A stretch of 64,000 nt of DNA. Origin: Clostridiaceae bacterium (GTDB lineage Bacteria; Bacillota; Clostridia; Clostridiales; Clostridiaceae). The stretch spans positions 62,001 to 126,000 of the forward strand of contig CABIZX010000001.1 in the NCBI GenBank assembly GCA_902363375.1. Direction: 5' to 3'. The notes beneath the pieces were generated by a model, which saw nothing but the letters and a program-made list of their open reading frames with translations, did no database searches and was not told the DNA's origin. The position numbers were made by a program, and so were the translations under genes. Of the stretch, positions 28,506 through 37,796 are shown piece after piece (the stretch's first letter is position 1; each line of letters begins with the position of its first letter).

Positions 28506-28560
28506 AAATATGCCATTATTGAATTATTTATAAATATAATTCAATAATGGCATATTTAAC
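28506..28560 (+). terminator. Terminator of the propeller-protein gene
   Basis: A perfect 21-bp stem (28506-28526 with 28537-28557) with AAATATGCCATTATTG in the left arm and a 10-nt loop. Confidence 0.85.
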
Positions 28561-29267
28561 TTAATAATATTTAAATTAAAATATAAAAAACTTAAATAAA
28601 AACCAATATATTTTTTAATTTTATATGTATAATAATTTTTATTAACTTAAAATGCATGAATTTGAACATGAAAATACATAATAAATATAGAGCAATGAAA
28701 AAATGTCGTATAAAGTCGAAAAAACATTGATAGATATTTTAATTAAAATGATGTACTATTGAAAAAAAGTATGGCACAAAAGACTTGCAAATATTTTAAT
28801 ATACTTACTTTATTCAAAATTATAAAATTTATACTTAATGTATAATTATACATTAAGTGTTTATCTAAAAATTAGATTTATAGGGAAAGTGTATATTCAC
28901 TAGTGATAAATTATAATATTTTTATAAATTTTTAATCTTTATTTCATTTGTGTATACTACGGTATTCTAAATAAAATTATACAATTAAAGTTTACAATTG
29001 TATATATTTAAGGATATTTGATTTAATCTGATGCACTTTAAAAGTATAGTGCATTAATATACGATAAAAATTTTTATTGATACTTTTTAAATTATATAAA
29101 AATATAAAATTTTAATTTGATTTATCAGAAAAAATTATTAGTATATACAATTTAGTATGTTGACTTTAAAACTTGGTGAGTATAAAATTAGGTTAAAATT
29201 ATAAAGTTAATAGCATAATATATTGTTGAATTATGTAGAATAAATATAAAGATGGAGGGATTTTTTT
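28561..29267 (+). promoter_or_regulatory. Long AT-rich region upstream of pepD
   Basis: 707 bases without a supported gene. It contains a perfect 26-bp palindrome at 28833-28858 (half ACTTAATGTATAA) and a candidate promoter TTGACT (29160-29165) N17 TAAAAT (29183-29188), with GGAGGGA before the pepD ATG. The long leader or regulatory region suggests control of pepD, but no known binding motif is recognised. Confidence 0.45.
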
Positions 29268-30710
29268 ATGGCTATATTAAAAGGATTAAACCCAGAAAAA
29301 GTATTTAGTTATTTTGAAGATTTAACTAGAATACCTCACGGATCAGGAAATGAAAAGATGATCAGTGATTACCTAGTTAAATTCGGTAAAGATAGAGGTT
29401 TTGAAGTAGTACAAGATGAAGAATTAAATGTAATTATTAAAAAACCTGCTACAGTAGGATATGAAAATGCACCAACTGTAATAATTCAAGGTCACATGGA
29501 TATGGTTTGCGAAAAGAATAAAGATAAAGTACATGATTTTGAAAACGATCCACTAGAGCTTAGAATTGATGGAGATTATGTTTATGCTAATGGAACAACA
29601 TTAGGAGCAGATAATGGAATAGCTGTGGCTTATGGATTAGCTGTTTTAGATTCAAATGATTTAAAACATCCAGCTATAGAATTATTTGTTACTACAGGTG
29701 AAGAAACAGGTATGTATGGTGCTATAGCTGTAGATCCTAAAAACCTTAGTGGAAAAATATTATTAAACATCGATTCAGAAGAAGAAGGAATATTCCTAGT
29801 AAGCTGTGCTGGTGGAGTTACTAACTATGTAAACATAAATAATCAATGGGAAGATGCTTCTAATGAAGCTTTAAAACTAGAAGTTAAAGGCTTAAAAGGC
29901 GGACACTCTGGTATGGAAATTATAAAACAAAGAGGAAATGCTAATAAGCTTATGGGAAGATTATTAAATTCTATCGATAAAGAAGTAGACTTTAATATCT
30001 GTCATATAAGTGGAGGAGCTAAAAATAATGCTATTCCACGTGAAGCAGAAGCTACAATTACAGTGGCAGCTAAAGATGTAGAAAAAGTTAAAGAAATAGC
30101 TACAAAATCATTAGATATATTTAAAACTGAATTAAGAATACAAGATCCAGATGTAACTGTATTAGTTGAGAAAGCTGAAGCTAGCAAACAATTAACTAAA
30201 GAAGTAACTGAAAAAATAGTTTCTTACTTAGTGGTAGCTCCAAATGGAATTCAAACTATGAGTGAAGATATTAAAGGATTGGTTGAAAGCAGTCTTAACC
30301 TTGGAGTAATAGAGTTTAGTGAAGAAAAAGTTACTTTTGTTTCTGCTGTAAGAAGTTCAGTAAAAACATTAAAGAATGCAATAACTGATAGAATAGATGT
30401 TTTATCAAAATTAGTTGGTGCTGAAGTTATTAACGATTCAGATTATCCAGAGTGGCAATATGAACCAAATTCACCAATAAGAGATTTATGTATAGAAACA
30501 TATAAAAATATTACTGGTGAAGAACCAAAGATAGATGCTATCCATGCTGGTCTTGAATGTGGACTTCTAAAAGAAAAAATGCCAGATGTAGATATGATAA
30601 GTTTTGGTCCAAATCTATTTGACGTACACACACCAAATGAGCATATGAGTATATCATCTGTTGAGAGAGTATGGAACTTTGTTAAAGCTTTATTAGAGAA
30701 CATTAAATAG
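29268..30710 (+). CDS. pepD: Aminoacyl-histidine dipeptidase (PepD, M20 family)
   Basis: 480 residues, the usual length of PepD. Motifs in order: RIPHGSGNE, IIQGHMDMV with the zinc His at about 77, LGADNGIAVAYGLA with the bridging Asp, TTGEETGMYGA with the general base, and a C-terminal DVHTPNEHMS zinc site. It cleaves dipeptides in the cytoplasm. Next comes an OPT peptide transporter gene, so the two likely serve peptide uptake and breakdown, although 237 bases separate them. RBS GGAGGGA. Confidence 0.95.
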   Translation: MAILKGLNPEKVFSYFEDLTRIPHGSGNEKMISDYLVKFGKDRGFEVVQDEELNVIIKKPATVGYENAPTVIIQGHMDMVCEKNKDKVHDFENDPLELRIDGDYVYANGTTLGADNGIAVAYGLAVLDSNDLKHPAIELFVTTGEETGMYGAIAVDPKNLSGKILLNIDSEEEGIFLVSCAGGVTNYVNINNQWEDASNEALKLEVKGLKGGHSGMEIIKQRGNANKLMGRLLNSIDKEVDFNICHISGGAKNNAIPREAEATITVAAKDVEKVKEIATKSLDIFKTELRIQDPDVTVLVEKAEASKQLTKEVTEKIVSYLVVAPNGIQTMSEDIKGLVESSLNLGVIEFSEEKVTFVSAVRSSVKTLKNAITDRIDVLSKLVGAEVINDSDYPEWQYEPNSPIRDLCIETYKNITGEEPKIDAIHAGLECGLLKEKMPDVDMISFGPNLFDVHTPNEHMSISSVERVWNFVKALLENIK

Positions 30711-30791
30711 ATATCTGATAGATTATGTTTTAAATGTTTAAAGAATAACGTTATGATGATGTTAAGTTATTGATGAGAGAATTTAATTTAT

Positions 30792-30914
30792 GCACCTTGA
30801 ACAAGTATTAATTAATAATGTGTTTGTACCTATATAATGATTTTTATATAGATATCAGTATAGTTTTATTAAATATAACTTTTAAACATATGTATTAGTG
30901 CTTTTCAGGGTGCT
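30792..30914 (+). ncRNA. Possible structured leader of the OPT gene
   Basis: GCACCTTGA (30792-30800) pairs with TTCAGGGTGC (30904-30913), enclosing a smaller CTATATAA/TTATATAG stem; a T-rich end follows. It resembles the other large-loop structures of this window but the pairing is shorter, so it may be a plain terminator for pepD or chance. Confidence 0.3.
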
Positions 30915-30947
30915 TTATTAAAAAATAAAAATAAGGGGGAAAAATCA

Positions 30948-32879
30948 ATGAGCCAAGAAAAAAGAAAATTATCTCAAAATGCCTATGGTGGTTGTAAAGG
31001 CGAAGAATATGTTCCTTTCGTCCCAACTTCAATGGCAATGCCTGAAACAACAGGTTATTCAATTATTCTAGGTATTATTTTAGCATGTGTTTTTGCTGCA
31101 GCTAACACTTATCTTGGTCTAAAAGTTGGTATGACAATATCAGCTGGTATTCCTGGAGCTATTATTGCAACTGGAGTATTAAAAGGAATGTTTAAAAGAA
31201 ATAACATTCTAGAAGCTAACGTAGTAGCATCTCTAGCTGCTATGGGAGAGTCTATCGCCGGTGGAATTATATTTATTTTACCAGCATTAATTCTATGGGG
31301 ATTAAAATTGAGTATCTTTACAGTTGTTATTGTTACAATAATCGGTGGAATTATGGGTGTATTCTTCATTACACCACTTAGAAGATACTTAATTGTTGAA
31401 GAACATGGAAATCTAGTTTATCCAGAAGGTATGGCTGCTGCTGAAGTTCTTGTAACTGGTAGTGAAGGTGGACAAGGATTTAAAACAGTTATGACTGGAC
31501 TTGGAGTTGGAGCTGGATACAAACTTTTCTCAGGTGGATTTGCACTTTGGGGAGAGCAGGCTACTTATGTTATTAAAAGCTACCAAGGTACAATGATGGG
31601 ATTTGATACTTTAGCATCACTTCTAGGTGTTGGATTTATAGTTGGTACTAGAGCATCTTTACTTATGTTTGGTGGTTCTGTTATAGCTTGGTTTGCACTT
31701 ATACCATTAATTAAGTTCTTAGGAGTAGGTCTTGTAGAACCTTTATTCCCAGCTACTAAAATTATAGCTGAGATGAGTGCTAATGAAATCTGGTCTAACT
31801 ATATTAAATATATAGGTGCTGGAGCCGTTGCAATGGGAGGATTTATTTCTCTTGCTAAATCTATTCCAACTATTATTACAAGCTTTAAACAAGCTATGGG
31901 TGGAATCGGTTCAGGTAAAAATGATAAAGTTAGCAGAATTGATTTAGAAGCACCACTTACTTGGGTTATATTAGCAGCTGCTTTCGGATTTGCTTTAACT
32001 TGGTTATTACCAATAATTAACGGCGGATTTGTAGGTGGAATCATGGCAGTTGTATTCAGCTTCTTCTTTGCTGTTGTTTCAGCTAGAATGGTTGGTATAA
32101 TTGGAGCATCTAATAACCCGGTTTCTGGTATGACTATAGCTACAATGTTATTTGTAACTACTATAATTAAATTAACTGGTGGAGTAAGCCAAGAATATAT
32201 GACTAAAGCTATATTAATAGGTGGAGTTGTTTGTGTTGCTATAGCAGTAGCTGGTGGAGCAGCACAAAGTTTAAAAACTACATTTATCATAGGTGGTACT
32301 CCAAAGAAAGTTCAATTAGGTATGTTTATTGCTATAGCAGTAGCTGGTGTTTTTGCAGCTCTTGTAATTAACATGTTAGACAGTGCTTATGGAATAGGAT
32401 CTGCAGATGTAGCAGCACCTCAAGCTACTCTTATGAAAATGATTGTTGAAGGTATTATGACAGCTAAATTACCATGGACACTGATTATAATTGGTGCTGC
32501 CATTGCGTTATTCTGTGAATTAGCTGGAATAGCAATATTACCAGTTGCACTTGGTATATATCTTCCAATAACATTAAATGCTGCTATCTTAGTTGGTGGA
32601 GTAATTAGAGAAATCGTAGAAAGAAAATTCGCTAAGGATCAAGATAGAAGAGGAGAAGTTGTTGAAAAAGGAACTCTTCTTGCATCAGGATTAGTTGCTG
32701 GAGATGCATTAATGGGTATAGTAGTAGCTGGATTAGTAGCTGCTAATGTAAATATAGCGTTTGGTAAGAATTTCTTAACAGGAATAACTCAAAGCAATCT
32801 ATTTGCTTGTATAATGTTCTTATTACTAGGATTATGGATTTACATGTTCTCTTGTAAAAAGGACAAAGCTGTTAAATAG
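30948..32879 (+). CDS. OPT-family oligopeptide transporter
   Basis: 643 residues with about 14-16 hydrophobic segments. Family marks: TGYSIILGIILACVFAAAN, then NTYLGLKVGMTISAGIP near the N-terminus, NNPVSGMTIATML in the middle and an end like other bacterial OPT transporters. These are proton-coupled carriers for peptides or metal chelates. RBS AAGGGGGA. The neighbouring pepD supports a peptide role. It ends with a clean terminator. Confidence 0.94.
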   Translation: MSQEKRKLSQNAYGGCKGEEYVPFVPTSMAMPETTGYSIILGIILACVFAAANTYLGLKVGMTISAGIPGAIIATGVLKGMFKRNNILEANVVASLAAMGESIAGGIIFILPALILWGLKLSIFTVVIVTIIGGIMGVFFITPLRRYLIVEEHGNLVYPEGMAAAEVLVTGSEGGQGFKTVMTGLGVGAGYKLFSGGFALWGEQATYVIKSYQGTMMGFDTLASLLGVGFIVGTRASLLMFGGSVIAWFALIPLIKFLGVGLVEPLFPATKIIAEMSANEIWSNYIKYIGAGAVAMGGFISLAKSIPTIITSFKQAMGGIGSGKNDKVSRIDLEAPLTWVILAAAFGFALTWLLPIINGGFVGGIMAVVFSFFFAVVSARMVGIIGASNNPVSGMTIATMLFVTTIIKLTGGVSQEYMTKAILIGGVVCVAIAVAGGAAQSLKTTFIIGGTPKKVQLGMFIAIAVAGVFAALVINMLDSAYGIGSADVAAPQATLMKMIVEGIMTAKLPWTLIIIGAAIALFCELAGIAILPVALGIYLPITLNAAILVGGVIREIVERKFAKDQDRRGEVVEKGTLLASGLVAGDALMGIVVAGLVAANVNIAFGKNFLTGITQSNLFACIMFLLLGLWIYMFSCKKDKAVK

Positions 32880-32915
32880 TTAGAATTACTAAATAAGATA
32901 TTTGTATAATGATTT

Positions 32916-32967
32916 TAAAATCGCTTTGCCACAGGTAAAGACTTATCTGTGGATAAGCGATTTTAAT
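32916..32967 (+). terminator. Terminator of the OPT gene
   Basis: AAAATCGCTT..CCACAG pairs with CTGTGG..AAGCGATTTT, with an internal mismatch, then TAATAT. Confidence 0.8.
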
Positions 32968-33068
32968 ATACTATAATACTATTTATTGTACATAATAAAA
33001 GATAATTATTAAGCTGATGGAGAATATCTTATAATTATTAGTTGTAAATAGGTTAGGAGGAATTTTAC

Positions 33069-33464
33069 ATGAGAAATAAGAAGAAACAAAAGGAATTAGA
33101 GAATCAAACACAGGATACAAAACATAATTTTGCTCTTTATGTACCTGAGATTAAAAATACAAACTGGGAAGAACGAGATGGAAAAGTTGTTATACTTATA
33201 AAAGTTACTGATCCAGTTAAAAAATTTCTAGCTTGGATGGTTAAAAGAACTCCTGAAACTCAATTAGAACTAGATGAGAGATGTTCTACAGTATGGAAAT
33301 ATATTGATGGAGAAAGAACCGTTTATGATATCGCAAAGCTGATGGCAGAAACTTATAATGAAAGTGTAGATGGGGAATTATACAGACTAGTTACTTACTT
33401 AAAATATATATCTAAAAGAGGCTGGATTAGATTTAAAGAATATGGAAAAGAAGTTGATATCTAA
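33069..33464 (+). CDS. PqqD-family (RiPP recognition element) protein, orphan
   Basis: 131 residues. The C-terminal ~85 residues match the PqqD fold: LDERCSTVWKYIDGERTVYDIAKLM and a final SKRGWIRFKEYG. PqqD proteins bind leader peptides for radical-SAM or other modifying enzymes. The N-terminal 45 residues are basic and unlike PqqD. No radical-SAM enzyme, precursor peptide or transporter is adjacent; UppP follows behind a strong terminator. Function is unknown; it might have been recruited for another peptide-binding task. Confidence 0.8.
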   Translation: MRNKKKQKELENQTQDTKHNFALYVPEIKNTNWEERDGKVVILIKVTDPVKKFLAWMVKRTPETQLELDERCSTVWKYIDGERTVYDIAKLMAETYNESVDGELYRLVTYLKYISKRGWIRFKEYGKEVDI

Positions 33465-33488
33465 TGTTTAAACTTCTATATATTAATT

Positions 33489-33560
33489 AGGCTATTTTAA
33501 AATATGCTAAGATGTGGATATACAAAATAACTTAGCATATTTTAATATAGCCTTTAATTT
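33489..33560 (+). terminator. Terminator of the PqqD gene
   Basis: Arms of 23 nt (33489-33511, 33531-33553), starting AGGCTATTTTAAAATATGC, are almost perfectly complementary, followed by TTTAATTT. Confidence 0.9.
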
Positions 33561-33819
33561 ATGTTAAAATGGTAAGAGAAGTAGAAACTAAATTAAAAGA
33601 AATATGAGATTTTTGGATGTATAGATGATAAAACACATATTCTTAACATAAAATTTAAAACTTAAATATATGTGCAATTACAAGGATTATAAGCTGTATA
33701 AGGGTATAACCTTACATAATTGCAAGGTATATATAAGGTTAAACTCTTGTTCTATGTGGCTATGTAAGGTAAACTATATGTGTGTCAAAATCAGTAGAAA
33801 TAACAAGGAGTGGAAATCA
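33561..33819 (+). promoter_or_regulatory. Leader region of uppP
   Basis: 259 bases before the chosen uppP start. It contains short repeats around AAGGTATA/AAGGTTA and a loose inverted repeat of GCAATTACAAGG with CCTTACATAATTGC (33672-33724), suggesting a folded mRNA leader. An open frame from 33670 runs into uppP but its residues are unlike UppP. Confidence 0.35.
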
Positions 33820-34680
33820 GTGGGTTTAGATTTAATATTTATATTTAAAGCAATTATCATTGCAATTGTAGAAGGATTAACAGAATTTATTCCAGTATCA
33901 TCTACAGGACATATGATATTAGTTGGTAGTGCTATAAACTTCCATGGGGAGTTTGTTGAAATGTTTGAAGTTGTTATTCAGTTAGGAGCAATACTTGCAG
34001 TAGTAGTACTATTTTGGAAAAAAATTAAAGATAGTGTTATAGAATTTTTTAAATACATATTTACCAAAGGTAAAAAAGGTGAAACTGGATTTAGATTTGG
34101 AATTAATGTATTAATTGGATGTATTCCAATGGGACTAGTAGGAGTAATATTTTATAAACAGATTAAGAGCTTATTTAATCTTCAATCTGTAATTATTGGA
34201 CTACTAGTAGGAGGATTATTATTACTTATAGTAGAAAATTTCTTTAGAAAAAGAAAAAAACATGCAGTTAAAAACTTAGACAACATAACCCCTATACAAG
34301 CATTAAAAGTAGGAGTATTCCAGGTACTTGCTGTATGGCCAGGTATGTCAAGAAGTGCATCTACTATAATGGGAGGATGGGTTGCAGGACTATCAACTCC
34401 TATAGCAGCAGAATTCTCATTTTTCTTAGCGGTGCCAGCTATGATAGGATCGTCAGCAAAGGACTTATTTGAATTTAATTATTCTATTATGACCCCAACT
34501 TTATGGGTTTCATTAATAGTTGGATTTATTGTTGCCTTCATAGTATCAATAATAGTTATGGATAAATTCGTTACATTCTTAAAGAAAAAACCTATGAGAG
34601 TATTTGCAATATATAGAATAGCAGTGGGAATATTACTTGCAGTATTAGTACTTACAAAGGTTGTTACACTAGTAGCTTAA
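33820..34680 (+). CDS. uppP: Undecaprenyl-diphosphatase (UppP/BacA)
   Basis: 286 residues, the normal length. An integral membrane protein with the two catalytic motifs EGLTEFIPVSSTGHMIL near the N-terminus and PGMSRSASTIMGGW in the second half. It dephosphorylates undecaprenyl diphosphate to recycle the wall-lipid carrier, and gives bacitracin tolerance. The frame is open upstream by 50 codons, but AAGGAG at 33805-33810 and the family start (LDLIFIFKAIIIAIVEG) place the start at GTG 33820. Confidence 0.95.
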   Translation: MGLDLIFIFKAIIIAIVEGLTEFIPVSSTGHMILVGSAINFHGEFVEMFEVVIQLGAILAVVVLFWKKIKDSVIEFFKYIFTKGKKGETGFRFGINVLIGCIPMGLVGVIFYKQIKSLFNLQSVIIGLLVGGLLLLIVENFFRKRKKHAVKNLDNITPIQALKVGVFQVLAVWPGMSRSASTIMGGWVAGLSTPIAAEFSFFLAVPAMIGSSAKDLFEFNYSIMTPTLWVSLIVGFIVAFIVSIIVMDKFVTFLKKKPMRVFAIYRIAVGILLAVLVLTKVVTLVA

Positions 34681-34700
34681 TTATAATGAGTTTAAATAAA

Positions 34701-34749
34701 GGGCTTTCACAAAATAAACTTAATAGTATATTTTGTAAAAGCCCTTTTA
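34701..34749. terminator. Hairpin terminator, copy 2 of the GGGCTTTCACAAAAT element
   Basis: Arms 34701-34714 and 34730-34743, one mismatch, with T-tail to 34748 and A-tail on the other side, so it serves the convergent uppP and TPM genes. The left arm equals that of the hairpin at 6686. Confidence 0.85.
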
Positions 34750-34766
34750 AAATAATAAATTAGTAA

Positions 34767-35585
34767 TTACCAACTTCCAGAAGATCCTCCTCCATTTGAA
34801 GAGCCTCCTCCGAAGCCACCAAATCCGCCACCACCAGAAGAACCGCCTCCGAAGCCACCGCCAGAACCATTTCTAGGTCCACGTCCACCTCTACCGATAT
34901 TATTCCAAAATAGAATCTGAAATACTGTAGAGATAAATCTTCCACGATTAAAGATTAAATCGCTGAATAAGATAATTCCTAAAAGTATAAATAGAATTTT
35001 ACTACCTAGACTAGGAGTGGAAGTATCTTCTTCATTAGGCATAGATATATTTAATGATTTATCTAAAGTTACGCCATATTCATTACCAATATAGTCACAC
35101 AAAACACTATAGCTATTAATAATTCCTTCACCATAATTACCTTCTACAAAGCTTGGCTTTGCAATAGAAGTCATAACTCTATTTGAGAGTGCATCAGGGA
35201 TAGCACCTTCAAGACCTCTACCAACCTCAACTCTCCATTGCCTATCTTCTATAGCTACAAGTAATAAAAGTCCATTATCTTTACTTGATTGACCTATTCC
35301 CCAGTTTCTAAAAAGTTTATTACTATAATCTGCAATAGGAGCTCCATCTAACGAATTAATAATTACAACTACAGCTTGAGCTCCAGTTTTATCTTCTAAT
35401 TCTTTGCCAATAGAAATAATTTCCTTAGAATTTGTACTATCCATAATGCCAACATAATCATTTATATATTTATAATCTGTTGGACTAGGAAAAGCATCTT
35501 TGGCTAATGCGTCAAAGGAAAAGAATAGTAATACAAAAACAAGTAAGAAAGAACAATGTTTTAAAAATTTACTTTTACTTTTCAT
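34767..35585 (-). CDS. TPM-domain protein (YgcG-like) with Gly/Ser-rich tail
   Basis: 272 residues. Signal peptide (1-27, ending ALA), then a TPM domain (about 33-160: DYVGIMDS, TGAQAVVVIINSLDG, NNGLLLLVAIEDRQWRVEVGRGLEG in parts), a membrane helix near 210-225 and a C-terminal tail of almost only Gly, Ser and Phe (GGGFGGGSSGGGG). TPM proteins are membrane-bound factors linked with thylakoid or membrane repair; YgcG relatives sit next to LemA, as here (2-nt gap). Translation may be coupled, since no good RBS precedes the start. Confidence 0.9.
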   Translation of the reverse strand: MKSKSKFLKHCSFLLVFVLLFFSFDALAKDAFPSPTDYKYINDYVGIMDSTNSKEIISIGKELEDKTGAQAVVVIINSLDGAPIADYSNKLFRNWGIGQSSKDNGLLLLVAIEDRQWRVEVGRGLEGAIPDALSNRVMTSIAKPSFVEGNYGEGIINSYSVLCDYIGNEYGVTLDKSLNISMPNEEDTSTPSLGSKILFILLGIILFSDLIFNRGRFISTVFQILFWNNIGRGGRGPRNGSGGGFGGGSSGGGGFGGFGGGSSNGGGSSGSW

Positions 35586-35587
35586 GC

Positions 35588-36157
35588 TTAATCAGAAAAG
35601 TCTACAGAAGGTACTTCTGTAGCACCAGCACTTGCTTTATAGAATGGTTTTTCATCAAAGCCAAATAGTGAAGCAGTTATGTTTGTAGGAAATCTTAAAC
35701 GTTTTGTATTGTATTCTGTTACTGTATTATTATAGTCTTGTCTTGCAATAGCAATTCGATTTTCAGTTCCTTCTAACTGAACTGATAGGTCTAGAAAGTT
35801 TTGATTAGATTTTAAATCAGGATATCTTTCTACAACAACTAATAATCTAGAAAGAGCACTGGATAATTCACTATCAGCTTCGGCTTGCTCAGATATATTT
35901 GAAGCGCCTGCAAGCTTAGCTCTGGCATTTGCTACGTCTGTAAATATTTCTTTTTCTTGAGATGCATATCCCTTAACGGTATTTACAAGGTTTGGGATTA
36001 AATCGGATCTTCTTTGCAGTTGCGTATCAATATTAGATTCTGCTGCATTTACCTTTTGATTAAGAGTAGTTAGTGAATTATAGTTACCAACTAAAAATAT
36101 AGCTATTAAGATTACAATAATTATTATGGGAAGAAAAATTTTCATACCCTTTTTCAT
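35588..36157 (-). CDS. lemA: LemA-family membrane protein
   Basis: 189 residues. One N-terminal membrane helix (about 8-25), then a helical-bundle domain with the LemA family marks: NYNSLTTLNQKVNAAESNID, DLIPNLVNTVKGYA and IAIARQDYNNTVTEYN. Its role is not established; it is regularly paired with TPM proteins, and is first gene of that pair here. RBS AAAGGAGGA on the minus strand. Confidence 0.93.
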   Translation of the reverse strand: MKKGMKIFLPIIIIVILIAIFLVGNYNSLTTLNQKVNAAESNIDTQLQRRSDLIPNLVNTVKGYASQEKEIFTDVANARAKLAGASNISEQAEADSELSSALSRLLVVVERYPDLKSNQNFLDLSVQLEGTENRIAIARQDYNNTVTEYNTKRLRFPTNITASLFGFDEKPFYKASAGATEVPSVDFSD

Positions 36158-36486
36158 GAGTTTATCCTCCTTTCAAGCTTTAATTTAGTATATGTTTTAA
36201 ATTTAAATATTATATATAAAAAATATTAAATTAATTAATAATAGTAATAAGATATAGTATTTAAAATACTTCTATATAAATTTAAATAAAACATTATATA
36301 GATTATATACCAATTGTAACATATATTATATAGGATTAATAAAATATTAAAACATTGCTAAGATTAAAGGTAAGGATAGTAAGGTGTGTAAGAATGAAAC
36401 TGTTATTTTCATAAGTTATATATTATACTCAAGAAGAATTTAGATTTTAATACTTCAAAGTTGTTACTTTAGAGGGGAGAATACAA
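36158..36486. other. Divergent intergenic region, lemA / GltD-like gene
   Basis: 329 bases, very AT-rich near lemA. No convincing promoter, repeat or RNA element was seen beyond the RBS GAGGGGAG before 36487. Confidence 0.4.
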
Positions 36487-37731
36487 ATGATAAAATTAGA
36501 TATTAATAAAATAAATGATGATGCCAACAGGTGTTTAATGTGTAAAAATCCAAGGTGTAAAAATAATTGTCCTATAAGTACTGAAATACCAGTAGTTATT
36601 AAATTGTATAAAGAAAATAAGCTAGAAGAGGCAGGAAAAGTTTTATTTGAAAACAATCCATTATCTATAGTATGTTCCTTAGTATGTCCTCATGAAGATC
36701 AATGTATAGGAAATTGTATAAGAGGAGTGAAGGGAGAACCAATAAGGTTTGGAGATATAGAACATCATATATCCGTAAATTACTTAAAAAATGTGGAATT
36801 AACGCAGCGTGAGGCAAAAAAAGATAAAATAGCTATAATAGGTTCAGGACCAGCAGGAATAGCTATAGCTTTTATATTAGCTCAGAGAGGATACCAAATA
36901 ACTATCTTTGAAAAGATGGATAAGTTAGGAGGAGTTCTTAGATATGGAATACCAGAGTATAGGTTACCTAAAACTATATTAGATTTAATAGAAGAAAAAC
37001 TTATAAATTTAAATGTAAAAATAAGATACAATACTTTAGTAGGGCCTGTAATTACTTTAGATAGATTACTAGAGGATGGATATAAGTCTGTATTTATAGG
37101 AACGGGAGTTTGGAATCCTAAAACTTTAAATATAAAGGGTGAGATGGCAGGACATGTGAACTATGCAATAAACTATTTAATGTCGCCTGATTCATTTAAC
37201 TTAGGTAAAAAAGTTATAGTTATAGGAGCAGGAAATGTAGCAATGGATGCAGCAAGAGTAGCAAAACGTCAAGGAGTAGATTCTTACATATTTTATAGAA
37301 AAGGTTTTGAAGAGATGACTGCCACAAAGTTAGAAATAAAAGAAGCAAAGGAAGATGGAGTTAAATTTGAGTTATTTAAATCTCCCATAGAAATTCTTGA
37401 TAAGGGAGTAAAGTTTATATCTGTAGAAAAGATTGTTGATGAAAATAATGAGGTAAAATTTAAAAATATAGAGGGCACAGAAGAAATAGTAGAATGTGAT
37501 TCTGTTATAATAGCTGTAAGTCAAAGCCCTAAGACTAATATAGTAGCTCATACTAAGAATTTAGAAATTAATAAACAAGGACTTGTAGTGATTGATGAAG
37601 TAGGAAGAACGACGAGAGAAGGAGTGTTTGCATCTGGGGATGTGGTTACAGGAGCAAGAACTGTAGTAGAGGCAGTATCTAACGCAAAGAAAGTAGCTGA
37701 TGCTATGGATGAATATTGTCAATCACTATAA
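36487..37731 (+). CDS. GltD/NfnB-like NAD(P)-dependent flavoprotein
   Basis: 414 residues, close in layout to the glutamate synthase small subunit. N-terminal Fe-S region with Cys16, 19, 24, 28 (CLMCKNPRCKNNCP) and Cys63, 67, 73, 77 (CSLVCPHEDQCIGNC), for two [4Fe-4S] clusters; FAD motif IIGSGPAGIA at 118-127; GGVLRYGIPEYRLP; NAD(P) motif VIGAGNVAMDAARVA near 243; and a GDVVTGARTVVEAV end. No large GltB-type subunit is adjacent, so it may act alone or with another partner such as in Nfn- or Dpy-type enzymes. Monocistronic. Confidence 0.9.
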   Translation: MIKLDINKINDDANRCLMCKNPRCKNNCPISTEIPVVIKLYKENKLEEAGKVLFENNPLSIVCSLVCPHEDQCIGNCIRGVKGEPIRFGDIEHHISVNYLKNVELTQREAKKDKIAIIGSGPAGIAIAFILAQRGYQITIFEKMDKLGGVLRYGIPEYRLPKTILDLIEEKLINLNVKIRYNTLVGPVITLDRLLEDGYKSVFIGTGVWNPKTLNIKGEMAGHVNYAINYLMSPDSFNLGKKVIVIGAGNVAMDAARVAKRQGVDSYIFYRKGFEEMTATKLEIKEAKEDGVKFELFKSPIEILDKGVKFISVEKIVDENNEVKFKNIEGTEEIVECDSVIIAVSQSPKTNIVAHTKNLEINKQGLVVIDEVGRTTREGVFASGDVVTGARTVVEAVSNAKKVADAMDEYCQSL

Positions 37732-37743
37732 AATGAAAAAATA

Positions 37744-37775
37744 AAATCCTGTGATTGCACAGGATTTTTTATTTA
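37744..37775 (+). terminator. Terminator of the GltD-like gene
   Basis: AAATCCTGTG ATTG CACAGGATTT then TTTATTTA: a 10-bp stem with a tetraloop. Confidence 0.9.
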
Positions 37776-37796
37776 TAGCTAAAACCTACTTTCAAA

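Noticed and set aside
33670..33819. 50-codon N-terminal extension of UppP
   Set aside because: Unlike any UppP start, cysteine-rich and without RBS; AAGGAG and the family start support GTG at 33820.
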